This document shows positions 14,290 to 20,929 of a DNA stretch of 24,793 nucleotides, piece after piece. The first letter of the stretch is position 1. Each line of letters starts with the position of its first letter. Source of the stretch: Defluviitaleaceae bacterium (GTDB lineage Bacteria > Bacillota > Clostridia > Lachnospirales > WQUN01). The notes beneath the pieces were generated by a model that saw nothing but the letters and a program-made list of their open reading frames with translations, had not been told where the DNA came from and did no database searches. The position numbers and the translations under genes were made by a program. The stretch is taken from positions 1-24,793 of the forward strand of contig WRDG01000004.1 of assembly GCA_009783525.1 (NCBI GenBank), written 5' to 3'.

Positions 14290-15249
14290 TTATGCGCACA
14301 AACCCGCGATGCGAAGCAAAAGCATTTCGATTGTAAGTTGGTAGTTCGCGTTTTTTTGCAGCGCTTTTTTTGCTTTTAAAACGGCGTCGGCGCAAACAAA
14401 AAATATTTTGCTTATATCGCTTGCGGTTAATCCGTTTGCGGCCGAGCGCTCCGTTATCTCGTCGCGGTAACGCATGTAGAGCATATCGAGCAGCGACACC
14501 GCCTGCTCTTTGTTTTCTTTATAAGGTTCGAACAGCTTATACATCCCGAAGGCGGCGTTGATGTTTTGCGACGAGGTAGACGCCGCAATTTGCGACGCGG
14601 CTTCGCCCAAAGCCGAAAAATTTTCGCTCGCTGCCATTTCAAGCGCCGCGCCTATGCTTCCGTGCGACGCGTGCGAGCAGGCGCGGGCCGTTCCGCCGTT
14701 TATGCCGCGCCTTATGAGTTCGGCTTCGACCGTCTCCGCCGGCAGCGGCCTGAGCGCGAACGTCACGCAGCGCGAGCGGACGGTGGGCAGAAGATCTTCC
14801 GCGTGGCGCGCCAAAAAAATAAACACGGCGAAGCCTGCGGGCTCCTCGATCGTTTTAAGCAGCTTGTTTTGCGCTTCGTCGGTCAGGAGATCCGCGCGGT
14901 CCGCGATAAAAATTTTATACCTGTAGCGTTCGGGCGCGGTAGAGATGCGCGAAATGATTTGCTCTTTAACGTCGTCCACGCCAATGCTTTTGCGTTCAGA
15001 AGGATTAACGTACAGCATGTCCGGATGGTTCCCGCTTTCGTACACCCTGCACGAAAGGCACGAGCAGCACGGCGACGCGCCGCCCGCCTCGCACTGCAAT
15101 GTTTTGGCGAAGGCGTGCGCCAGCGAAGTTTTGCCGGAGCCCGGCGCGCCCGTAAATAAAAAAGCGTGGCTCACGCGGCCGGCGCGTATAGAATTTTGCA
15201 GGGCGGAAACCACCGCGTCCCGCCCTCTTATATTTTCGAATGAGTGCAT
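14290..15249 (-). CDS. holB: DNA polymerase III delta-prime subunit
   Basis: A 319-residue AAA+ clamp-loader subunit of the replicative polymerase. Present are Walker A GAPGSGKTSL, a zinc-binding segment with four cysteines (CEAGGASPCCSCLSC), IFIADRADLLTDEAQNKLLKTIEEP and the sensor SRC motif (TVRSRCVTF). Start: the homologous N-terminus MHSFENIRGRDAVVSAL begins at ATG 15249 behind a GGGGAT SD. A longer frame from GTG 15282 would lie inside the terminator hairpin, so it is rejected. An intrinsic terminator sits just upstream, so holB expression may depend on read-through. Confidence 0.94.
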   Translation of the reverse strand: MHSFENIRGRDAVVSALQNSIRAGRVSHAFLFTGAPGSGKTSLAHAFAKTLQCEAGGASPCCSCLSCRVYESGNHPDMLYVNPSERKSIGVDDVKEQIISRISTAPERYRYKIFIADRADLLTDEAQNKLLKTIEEPAGFAVFIFLARHAEDLLPTVRSRCVTFALRPLPAETVEAELIRRGINGGTARACSHASHGSIGAALEMAASENFSALGEAASQIAASTSSQNINAAFGMYKLFEPYKENKEQAVSLLDMLYMRYRDEITERSAANGLTASDISKIFFVCADAVLKAKKALQKNANYQLTIEMLLLRIAGLCA

Positions 15250-15261
15250 AAAATTATCCCC

Positions 15262-15293
15262 AAAAAAAACGGCGCTCCGCACCGACGCCGTTT
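15262..15293 (-). terminator. Intrinsic terminator/attenuator between yaaR and holB
   Basis: On the minus strand an 8-bp stem AAACGGCG (15293-15286) / CGCCGTTT (15274-15267) with an 11-nt loop is followed directly by five more Ts (15266-15262). The stem begins within the yaaR stop codon and ends 12 nt before the holB ATG. It fits a rho-independent terminator well and would uncouple yaaQ-yaaR from holB-ricT-yabB. Confidence 0.8.
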
Positions 15294-15732
15294 ATATGAA
15301 CAGGTCAAGCAGAAGGCCGAGTATATCTTCGGTACGGCTCAATATTTCGAGATGGTCTTTTTCTTTTTTTAACAGTTCCTGCGCGAGGTCGTCCAAGTCC
15401 TTGTTGACAAGCCTGACGATGGACAGCACCCTGTGCCGGCCGCGTCTGTCCAAAAAATTTTCCCGTGAAAATTCGTGCGAATGTGTGACTACCTCGTTTA
15501 AAAAATTTGAAACCAAACGGCGGTAGTGCCTCATGTCCGCGATGTCCATGTGTTCCGCAAGCCGCTTGCCCCTTGCGCCTATCTCGTTTATAAGACCCTC
15601 AAGCCGCGCCGACAGGCCCTCGTCGCTCAATTTGTTTAAGGTAAAGATAAAGTCCGCGTGGCGTGGTTTGTCTGTTACCTGCTGAGCTTCGGCAAAACGC
15701 GCCGCAAGAATATCGGAAATTTTTAGTTCCAC
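15292..15732 (-). CDS. yaaR: YaaR family protein (DUF327)
   Basis: A 146-residue, soluble, largely helical protein of unknown biochemical role. It is recognised by length, the mid-region AEHMDIADMRHYRRLVSNFLNE with VVTHSHEFSRE, the C-terminal RVLSIVRLVNKDLDDLAQELL, and its conserved place between yaaQ and holB. GTG 15732 is the only start in register with the family N-terminus. GAGGG lies upstream at a long spacing, so initiation may depend on the yaaQ gene ending 18 bp before. A terminator begins at its stop codon. Confidence 0.9.
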   Translation of the reverse strand: MELKISDILAARFAEAQQVTDKPRHADFIFTLNKLSDEGLSARLEGLINEIGARGKRLAEHMDIADMRHYRRLVSNFLNEVVTHSHEFSRENFLDRRGRHRVLSIVRLVNKDLDDLAQELLKKEKDHLEILSRTEDILGLLLDLFI

Positions 15733-15750
15733 CCTGCATCACACCCTCGG

Positions 15751-16080
15751 TTAAACCTTTTTAAATTCTTCGACGTTAAGCACGAAGATGGCCGCGCCGC
15801 CCACGATAACTTCTACGGGATAGGGCACGTAGCTTTCGTTCGCGCTCACATGCGTTGAATTGATGCTGGTGATCTGTTTTCGGCTCTTGCATTTTTTTTC
15901 GATTATCTCAACCAATTCCGGAATGCGCTCTTCATTTACGCCGCAGATCAAGGTCGTGTTGCCCGACCGCAAAAAACCGCCGGTGCTGGCAAGCTTCGTT
16001 ACGTAAAAACCTTTTTCGCTGAGCACGTCCATGATGTGGAACGCATCTTCGTCGTTGATGATGGCCATTACAAGCTTCAT
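15751..16080 (-). CDS. darA: Cyclic-di-AMP receptor (DarA/PstA/YaaQ)
   Basis: A 109-residue PII-like trimeric protein that binds cyclic-di-AMP in Firmicutes; its downstream partner is still uncertain. The N-terminus is MKLVMAIINDEDAFHIMDVL, the glycine-rich TSTGGFLRSGNTTLICG-like segment is KLASTGGFLRSGNTTLICGV, and the C-terminal strand is VEVIVGGAAIFVLNVEEFKK. The length is exactly that of the family. The ATG at 16080 has GGGAGGG 6 nt upstream; an in-frame GTG/ATG extension at 16095 is not needed. It is the first gene of its cluster and has its own promoter at 16135-16162. The usual upstream gene tmk is not adjacent. Confidence 0.94.
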   Translation of the reverse strand: MKLVMAIINDEDAFHIMDVLSEKGFYVTKLASTGGFLRSGNTTLICGVNEERIPELVEIIEKKCKSRKQITSINSTHVSANESYVPYPVEVIVGGAAIFVLNVEEFKKV

Positions 16081-16134
16081 GGGGAACCCTCCCAAGCAAA
16101 AGTATCTTACAAAAAAAATTTGTACTATAATTAA

Positions 16135-16162
16135 ATTATAGCAAAAAAATACGTCAACGCAA
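16135..16162 (-). promoter_or_regulatory. Promoter of the yaaQ-yaaR unit
   Basis: Minus strand: -35 TTGCGT (16162-16157), 16-bp spacer, -10 TATAAT (16140-16135). A second, plus-strand TATAAT at 16126-16131 could serve the divergent acetyltransferase gene. The two hexamers are halves of a 17-bp palindrome, CTATAATT-A-AATTATAG (16125-16141), so the promoters overlap. Confidence 0.6.
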
Positions 16163-16190
16163 CCAAATTTAACAATAGGCGGTAAAGCGA

Positions 16191-16709
16191 ATGGAGCAGC
16201 TTATAATGACGCGCGGAAACAATCCGCCGCGCGAAGTAATTTTGCCGGATGGATACGGCATGCGCGCCTTTAAAGACGGCGACGAAACCGAATGGTGCCT
16301 CTGCTGCATGGACGGCGAGCTCGGCGTCGGCGAGGCGTCGGAAAAAATGTTTGACGAAAAGATGAGAAGCGACCCGAGCGTGGACTTAAGCCGCATTTAT
16401 TTTTTAACCAAAGGGGACGAAGTAGCAGGCACGGTCACGTTTCAAAACAAGGGCGAAGAAAACGAAGCGTACATCCACATGGTCGCCATCAAAAAAGAAT
16501 ACCGGGGCTTGGGGCTTTCGAGCGGGCTTATAAACTACGCGCTCGGCAGGATGCGCGAGGCGGGAGTTAAACGTGTGCTGCTCACCACGGACAGCTGGCG
16601 GCTTGCGGCGATAAAGACCTACCTCAACTGCGGTTTCGTGCCGCTTATAAATGACGGCGACGTCGATACGACCATGCGCTGGTACGAAGTGCTGGAGGCG
16701 GCGCGTTAA
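16191..16709 (+). CDS. GNAT family N-acetyltransferase
   Basis: A 172-residue acetyl-CoA-dependent acyltransferase of unknown substrate. Motif A is clear: YIHMVAIKKEYRGLGLSSGLINYAL, with R-G-L-G-L in place of R/QxxGxG/A, and motif B is WRLAAIKTYLNCGFVPL. Both ATG 16191 and ATG 16206 are possible; the latter has GGAG 9 nt upstream, the former only a weak SD. The region around CLCCMDGELGVGEASEKMF is characteristic of no family I can name. The gene ends 9 bp before the glycosyltransferase, so the two are probably co-transcribed from the divergent region at about 16120. Confidence 0.85.
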   Translation: MEQLIMTRGNNPPREVILPDGYGMRAFKDGDETEWCLCCMDGELGVGEASEKMFDEKMRSDPSVDLSRIYFLTKGDEVAGTVTFQNKGEENEAYIHMVAIKKEYRGLGLSSGLINYALGRMREAGVKRVLLTTDSWRLAAIKTYLNCGFVPLINDGDVDTTMRWYEVLEAAR

Positions 16710-16718
16710 ATTTTTTTT

Positions 16719-17687
16719 ATGACAGGGAGTTGGGTCGGCTTGGAAGCCACTAAGCACATAACGGTTGTCGCGTCGGTTTACAACGAGGAGCCGAACATCG
16801 AAGCGTTTTGCGGATGTATTGTCAAGGAGGCGTCGGGCGCCGGTTTAATGTTCGATGTGCTGTTTGTGGACGACGGCAGCACGGACGGCGGCGCGGAAAA
16901 AATCAGGCGGCTAAGCGAAGCCGACCCGCGCGTCGGCATGATAAAGCTGTCGCGGAACTTCGGGCACGAGGCCGCGATGCTCGCGGGCATCGACAACGCG
17001 GAAGGCGACGCCGTCATTTGCATGGACTCCGACCTTCAGCACCCGCCCGAAATGATCCCCGCGATGGCAAAAAAATTTTTAGAGGGCTTCGACGTGGTAA
17101 ACATGACGCGGAATAAAAACAGCCGCCATACCCCGCTCGGCAAACGGTTCATGTCGGCTCTGTTTTATAAATTTTTAAACTTCGTCACGAAGGTGAGGCT
17201 CGAAGAAAACGCCTCGGATTTTTTTTTGATTTCGCGCAAGGCGGCGGACGCGCTCCGAAACGGCTACCGCGAGCGGGCAAGATTTTTGCGGGGCTTCATA
17301 CAGATCATGGGTTTTAAAAAAACTTCGCTCGCGTACGACTGCGGCAAGCGGCTCGCCGGCAAGAGCAAGTACACGTTCAGGTCGCTGCTGCGCCTTTCGG
17401 TAAACGCGCTCACTTCGTTTTCAAACGTGCCGCTGCGCATGGGAATTTTTTTGGGTTGCATAACCGGCGCGGCAAGCATAGCCGCCGCCGTTTATTCGCT
17501 CGCGATGCGCCTCACCACCGAAACGCCTCCCGGCTATACAACAATCGTAACGCTGATATGCCTTTTGTTCTCCATAAATTTTTTTGTGCTCGGCATCATC
17601 GGCGAATACATCGGCCATGTGCTGCACGAGGTCAAGGGCCGGCCGATTTATATCGTGGACGAGATCGTGAGGTTTAAGCGGACTTAG
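16719..17687 (+). CDS. GtrB/DPM1-like family 2 glycosyltransferase
   Basis: A 322-residue enzyme predicted to transfer a sugar from a nucleotide donor to polyprenyl phosphate at the inner membrane face. The GT-A catalytic domain (about 15-235) has VVASVYNEEPNIEAF, VDDGSTDGG, KLSRNFGHEAAML and the DxD-type MDSDLQHPPE. It is followed by KSKYTFRSLLRLSVNALTSF and two C-terminal TMs (about 240-262 and 275-300) ending GEYIGHVLHEVKGRPIYIV, the typical GtrB/ArnC architecture. The start at ATG 16719 lacks an SD; TTG 16740, with GGGAG 10 nt upstream, is an alternative. It converges with the GT-C-like gene with a 4-nt overlap; such enzymes normally supply lipid-linked sugars to GT-C transferases. Confidence 0.92.
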   Translation: MTGSWVGLEATKHITVVASVYNEEPNIEAFCGCIVKEASGAGLMFDVLFVDDGSTDGGAEKIRRLSEADPRVGMIKLSRNFGHEAAMLAGIDNAEGDAVICMDSDLQHPPEMIPAMAKKFLEGFDVVNMTRNKNSRHTPLGKRFMSALFYKFLNFVTKVRLEENASDFFLISRKAADALRNGYRERARFLRGFIQIMGFKKTSLAYDCGKRLAGKSKYTFRSLLRLSVNALTSFSNVPLRMGIFLGCITGAASIAAAVYSLAMRLTTETPPGYTTIVTLICLLFSINFFVLGIIGEYIGHVLHEVKGRPIYIVDEIVRFKRT

Positions 17688-19786
17688 CGCTTACAGCTGA
17701 ACACGTATAAAACTTCGTGGTCCGAGCTGTACACGAGCGGGAACGCGGCCCTTATTACTTCCTCGTTTACACTGTAGTCGCTTGAAGTAAGCAGGGCGCG
17801 GTCGAGCACGATGTAGTCTATGCCGTGCACGCGGGCAAGGCGCCTAAGCTCATCCGGCGAACCGGCCCCGAACATCGCGTCCGCGATGTATTTTCGCGCC
17901 GTTGTGTCGTGGCCGCCGCTGCCTGCGTAATAAGGCCAGCCTAAAAATTCGTAGCGTCCCGTCATATAGATGCGGTCGATCCAATGCCAAAATGTAAGGA
18001 ACACGTCGCGGGGTCCCGTTTCATTTAAAATCCACTGCTGGTATTCGTCCGTGACGGGCACGGTCACATATCTGTCCGCGGTGTTGCGGTGGTACATGGC
18101 CGCGTTGTCGTAAGCGCCGGTGAGCAGGCAAAGCACGAGCAGCGCCGCGCCCCAGGCGTACGCGGATCTGCCTAAAAAACGTTTCGCGCCCGCGCCGGCA
18201 AACAGTTCCGCGATCCCGTACGCGGCAAAAATATTTATAAGCATCATGGAAAAAAAATAATATTTATGGTTTACCGTGATGTCCGGCGTGAGTGAAAGCG
18301 TAAACGTGAAGACAAGCGGCGAAACGAAAACGCAAAACACGGGCAAAAATTTTCGCGGGTTTGAAATTATTGCGATTGCCGCCGCGATAAGCCCGGGCCC
18401 GGAAAGCTCGAAAATATATTTGAGCACGCCCGCGGCCGTCTTGTCCGGCGAAATAAAACCGAAGAAATACTGCGGGTTGACGATGTCCGCGCCCTGCCCG
18501 AAAAAAGCGGCCTGAGCGGTGCTCATGCCGTAAGCGATCACGGCTGCGATTAAAAATTCGAGGCGGTGCTTGGAAAAAATTGCGCAGACCGCAAGAACCG
18601 TTAAAGCCGCGATAACCATCGCGCCGTTGTAAAACGAAGACGCGCCCAAAAAAATCCCGACGAAAACCGCGCGGAAAATATTTTGCGGCAGCCACGCCTC
18701 CTTGTTGAATAAAAAGCCGGCCAAAAAAATTTTGAGCGGCTTTATTTTTTTGCCGGTTTCGCGCATAAGTGGTGTCATCGCGTACAGCGCGGCGAGCGCG
18801 ACCGTAATGCCCGCCGCGAGGTGACGCTGGTTGGCGTATACGTTGGTGTTCCACAGGCCCCACGCCTCGTTAGGCGTGCGCCCGATAAAGTCGAAATTAT
18901 TTCTCACAGAAAAAAACGCGGCGCTTATGCTTTCGTAGGGCCGGCCGTCCAAAAAATATATGAATCCGGAAAACGACGGCCTGCAGAACATGAACAGAAC
19001 CGCCAAAGCCCCGACGATCCTCTTGCCCGTAAGCTCGTACGCGACGGCGTAAAGCGCGAGGCACGCGCAAAAAAGCGAAGCGGCGCTGATGCTGTTAAAC
19101 GCGAGCGCGATGTTAAAGCCCAGGTATTCGAGCATCCCCGCGCAAAATTGGAACATGAAGTGGTAGCGCATGGTGCCGTCCGGGAAATGCGGGAACACCG
19201 TGGGAAAATTTCCGCCTACCGAAAACGAGCGTATCAGCGCGGAATGTACCGCGAAGTCTGAAAAAACGGAAAGCCCGAAATTTATGTTGCCGTCCGAAAT
19301 ATTGAACGTGCGGTTCATCAGCCAGCAGATAAAAAGCGCGGTCAAAATAAAAAAAACGGCCGCCGCCCATTGCGGGGCGGAAACCTGTTTCAAACATTCG
19401 ATAATTATGAGGCCGGCGTTTTTTTTATGCGGCCGCCTGTTTTTTTTTGCGCCGGTGTTTTTGCCGCCCGCGGCCTCCGGTTTGAAAAAAAATGTTGCGA
19501 GCTTTGAACGCAATATTTTTTCGCGGCGCAAATAAATATGCGCGGAGCAAACCGCGGCCATCGCCGCGAACGCGAACGCGGCGCCGTATGCCATGGGGCT
19601 GCCCGAAGCGCGGAACAGGTAAGCGAAAATATACGCGGTCCAGCCCGAAAAAATGAGCCCGGCCGTAAACGCGGCAGGAAACGCGATTAAAGCGGCGGCT
19701 TTGCGGCCGGCCCACAGGCCCCTTATTTTGTCCGTTAGGGCAAAGCCCGTCCCAACCGCCAAAAATAAAAATAAAAACGCGAGCAT
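17684..19786 (-). CDS. Polytopic membrane protein, GT-C glycosyltransferase-like
   Basis: 700 residues with about 12 or more hydrophobic segments, interrupted by a basic loop (about 100-130, KNTGAKKNRRPHKK) and ending in a soluble region of about 150 residues (DEYQQWILNETGPRDVFLTF onward, with HGIDYIVLDRALL). The first long external loop has SDFAVHSALIRSFSVGGNFP and DGTMRYHFMFQF, resembling the catalytic Asp/His loop of lipid-phosphate-sugar-dependent GT-C enzymes. I cannot name the subfamily. ATG 19786 has GGAGG 6 nt upstream. It sits convergent to a GtrB-like enzyme that could make its donor. An alternative is a polysaccharide-export or O-antigen-type membrane protein. Confidence 0.7.
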   Translation of the reverse strand: MLAFLFLFLAVGTGFALTDKIRGLWAGRKAAALIAFPAAFTAGLIFSGWTAYIFAYLFRASGSPMAYGAAFAFAAMAAVCSAHIYLRREKILRSKLATFFFKPEAAGGKNTGAKKNRRPHKKNAGLIIIECLKQVSAPQWAAAVFFILTALFICWLMNRTFNISDGNINFGLSVFSDFAVHSALIRSFSVGGNFPTVFPHFPDGTMRYHFMFQFCAGMLEYLGFNIALAFNSISAASLFCACLALYAVAYELTGKRIVGALAVLFMFCRPSFSGFIYFLDGRPYESISAAFFSVRNNFDFIGRTPNEAWGLWNTNVYANQRHLAAGITVALAALYAMTPLMRETGKKIKPLKIFLAGFLFNKEAWLPQNIFRAVFVGIFLGASSFYNGAMVIAALTVLAVCAIFSKHRLEFLIAAVIAYGMSTAQAAFFGQGADIVNPQYFFGFISPDKTAAGVLKYIFELSGPGLIAAAIAIISNPRKFLPVFCVFVSPLVFTFTLSLTPDITVNHKYYFFSMMLINIFAAYGIAELFAGAGAKRFLGRSAYAWGAALLVLCLLTGAYDNAAMYHRNTADRYVTVPVTDEYQQWILNETGPRDVFLTFWHWIDRIYMTGRYEFLGWPYYAGSGGHDTTARKYIADAMFGAGSPDELRRLARVHGIDYIVLDRALLTSSDYSVNEEVIRAAFPLVYSSDHEVLYVFSCKR

Positions 19787-19815
19787 CCGCCGCCTCCGAA
19801 AAAAAATTTACGGCG

Positions 19816-19821
19816 ATTATA
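19816..19821 (-). promoter_or_regulatory. Extended -10 promoter for the GT-C-like gene
   Basis: Minus strand TGTTATAAT: a perfect -10 hexamer with an upstream TG, 29 bp before the ATG at 19786. The -35 region is poor, as is usual for extended -10 promoters. Confidence 0.45.
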
Positions 19822-19870
19822 ACATGCCGCCGCCGTTATACGGAGACATGAAGTTAATCAATAAATTCTT

Positions 19871-19879
19871 TGCTATAAT
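19871..19879 (+). promoter_or_regulatory. Extended -10 promoter of the PurM-like gene
   Basis: TGCTATAAT on the plus strand: a consensus -10 (19874-19879) with the TGN extension, about 36 bp before ATG 19916. No good -35 at 17 bp. No purine riboswitch fold is visible in the short leader. Confidence 0.5.
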
Positions 19880-19915
19880 TTATTTGTTGAAAAAAAATTT
19901 TTTGCGGAGGTACAT

Positions 19916-20923
19916 ATGGCAATAACATACGCGCAGGCGGGAGTGGACGTTTCGCGGACGGACGAGATCAAACGGGGTTTCGCGGAGCACATCGGCGCGG
20001 GCGCGCGGGTGTTAAACGGGCTCGGGCCGTTCGCGTCGCTGTACGACATAAGCTTCCCGGAAATAAAAGAGCCGGTGCTGGTGCTGAAGGCCGAGGAGCC
20101 GGGCTCGAAGCAGAAGCTCGCAGCGGAGCACGGATACCTGCACACGATCGGGCATGACATGATAAACCATTTGATAAACGACATCGCGGTGATGGGCGCA
20201 AGACCCCTCGCGGTGCTCGACACGGTCGTTTGCGGCGAAGCGGACGCGGACGCGCTGCAAAAAATTATCAGGGGAATTTCGGAGGCCTGCAATGCGAACG
20301 AATGCGCGCTGGTGGGCGGCGAAACGAGCGTGCAGCCGCAGGTCGTGGCCCCCGGCGTTTTTATTTTGACGTCCACGGTCGCGGGCATCGCGGACAAAAG
20401 CAAAATAATTGACGGCGGCGCGGTGCGCGAGGGCGACGCGGTGCTTGCGGTCGCGTCAAACGGGCTGCACACGAACGGCTACTCGCTCGTGCGCGCGCTC
20501 ATCGGACGCGAGCCGAATATTTTAAACGAAAAGGTCTGCGGCGAAACTTTTTTGGAAATTATCATGCGGCCGCACAGCGCGTATTACACGGCGGTAAAAG
20601 ATTTGTTCGGGCGCGGCGTCACGTCGATGGCTCACATCACGGGCGGCGGCATCGCGGGCAACCTCTCGCGCGTCATTCCGGACGGACTCTGCGCCGAAAT
20701 AAATGCCAACGCGATAAAAACGCCGGAAATTTTTAAGTTTATACAGTCGAAGGCCGCCGTTTCAAACGGCGAGATGCTCTCCGCGTTCAACTGCGGCGTG
20801 GGCATGACGGTTACTGCCGCGCCCGCGGACGCGGAAAATATTATCGCGCACATAAAAAAATCCTATGACTGTTACGCCATAGGAAGTGTAGTGCGCGGTA
20901 CCGAAAAGGTCCGCATAAAATAA
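19916..20923 (+). CDS. PurM-like protein (phosphoribosylformylglycinamidine cyclo-ligase family)
   Basis: 335 residues of the AIR synthase (PurM) superfamily. PurM converts FGAM to AIR with ATP in purine synthesis. PurM landmarks: YAQAGVDVSR at the N-terminus, HTIGHDMINHLINDIAVMGARPLAVLD, CALVGGETSVQP, KIIDGGAVREGDAVLAVASNGLHTNGYSLVR and ITGGGIAGNLSRVIP. The canonical ATP/substrate motif DGVGTKLK is replaced by AEEPGSKQK (residues 59-67), and the GGETAEMPG segment is GGETSVQPQVVAPG. It is therefore either a divergent PurM or a paralogue with another substrate. ATG 19916 has GGAGGT at a good spacing and an extended -10 promoter. It is monocistronic; no other purine genes are near. SelD, ThiL and HypE are less likely given the GLHTNGYSLVR motif. 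Confidence 0.88.
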   Translation: MAITYAQAGVDVSRTDEIKRGFAEHIGAGARVLNGLGPFASLYDISFPEIKEPVLVLKAEEPGSKQKLAAEHGYLHTIGHDMINHLINDIAVMGARPLAVLDTVVCGEADADALQKIIRGISEACNANECALVGGETSVQPQVVAPGVFILTSTVAGIADKSKIIDGGAVREGDAVLAVASNGLHTNGYSLVRALIGREPNILNEKVCGETFLEIIMRPHSAYYTAVKDLFGRGVTSMAHITGGGIAGNLSRVIPDGLCAEINANAIKTPEIFKFIQSKAAVSNGEMLSAFNCGVGMTVTAAPADAENIIAHIKKSYDCYAIGSVVRGTEKVRIK

Positions 20924-20929
20924 AATTAT

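Noticed and set aside
15250..15282. Longer HolB start at GTG 15282
   Set aside because: It lies within the terminator hairpin and has no SD; family similarity begins at ATG 15249.
18264..18863. Minus-strand frame of about 200 residues inside the GT-C-like gene
   Set aside because: It is an alternate frame of the 700-residue membrane protein, Arg-rich as expected for a GC-biased shadow frame.
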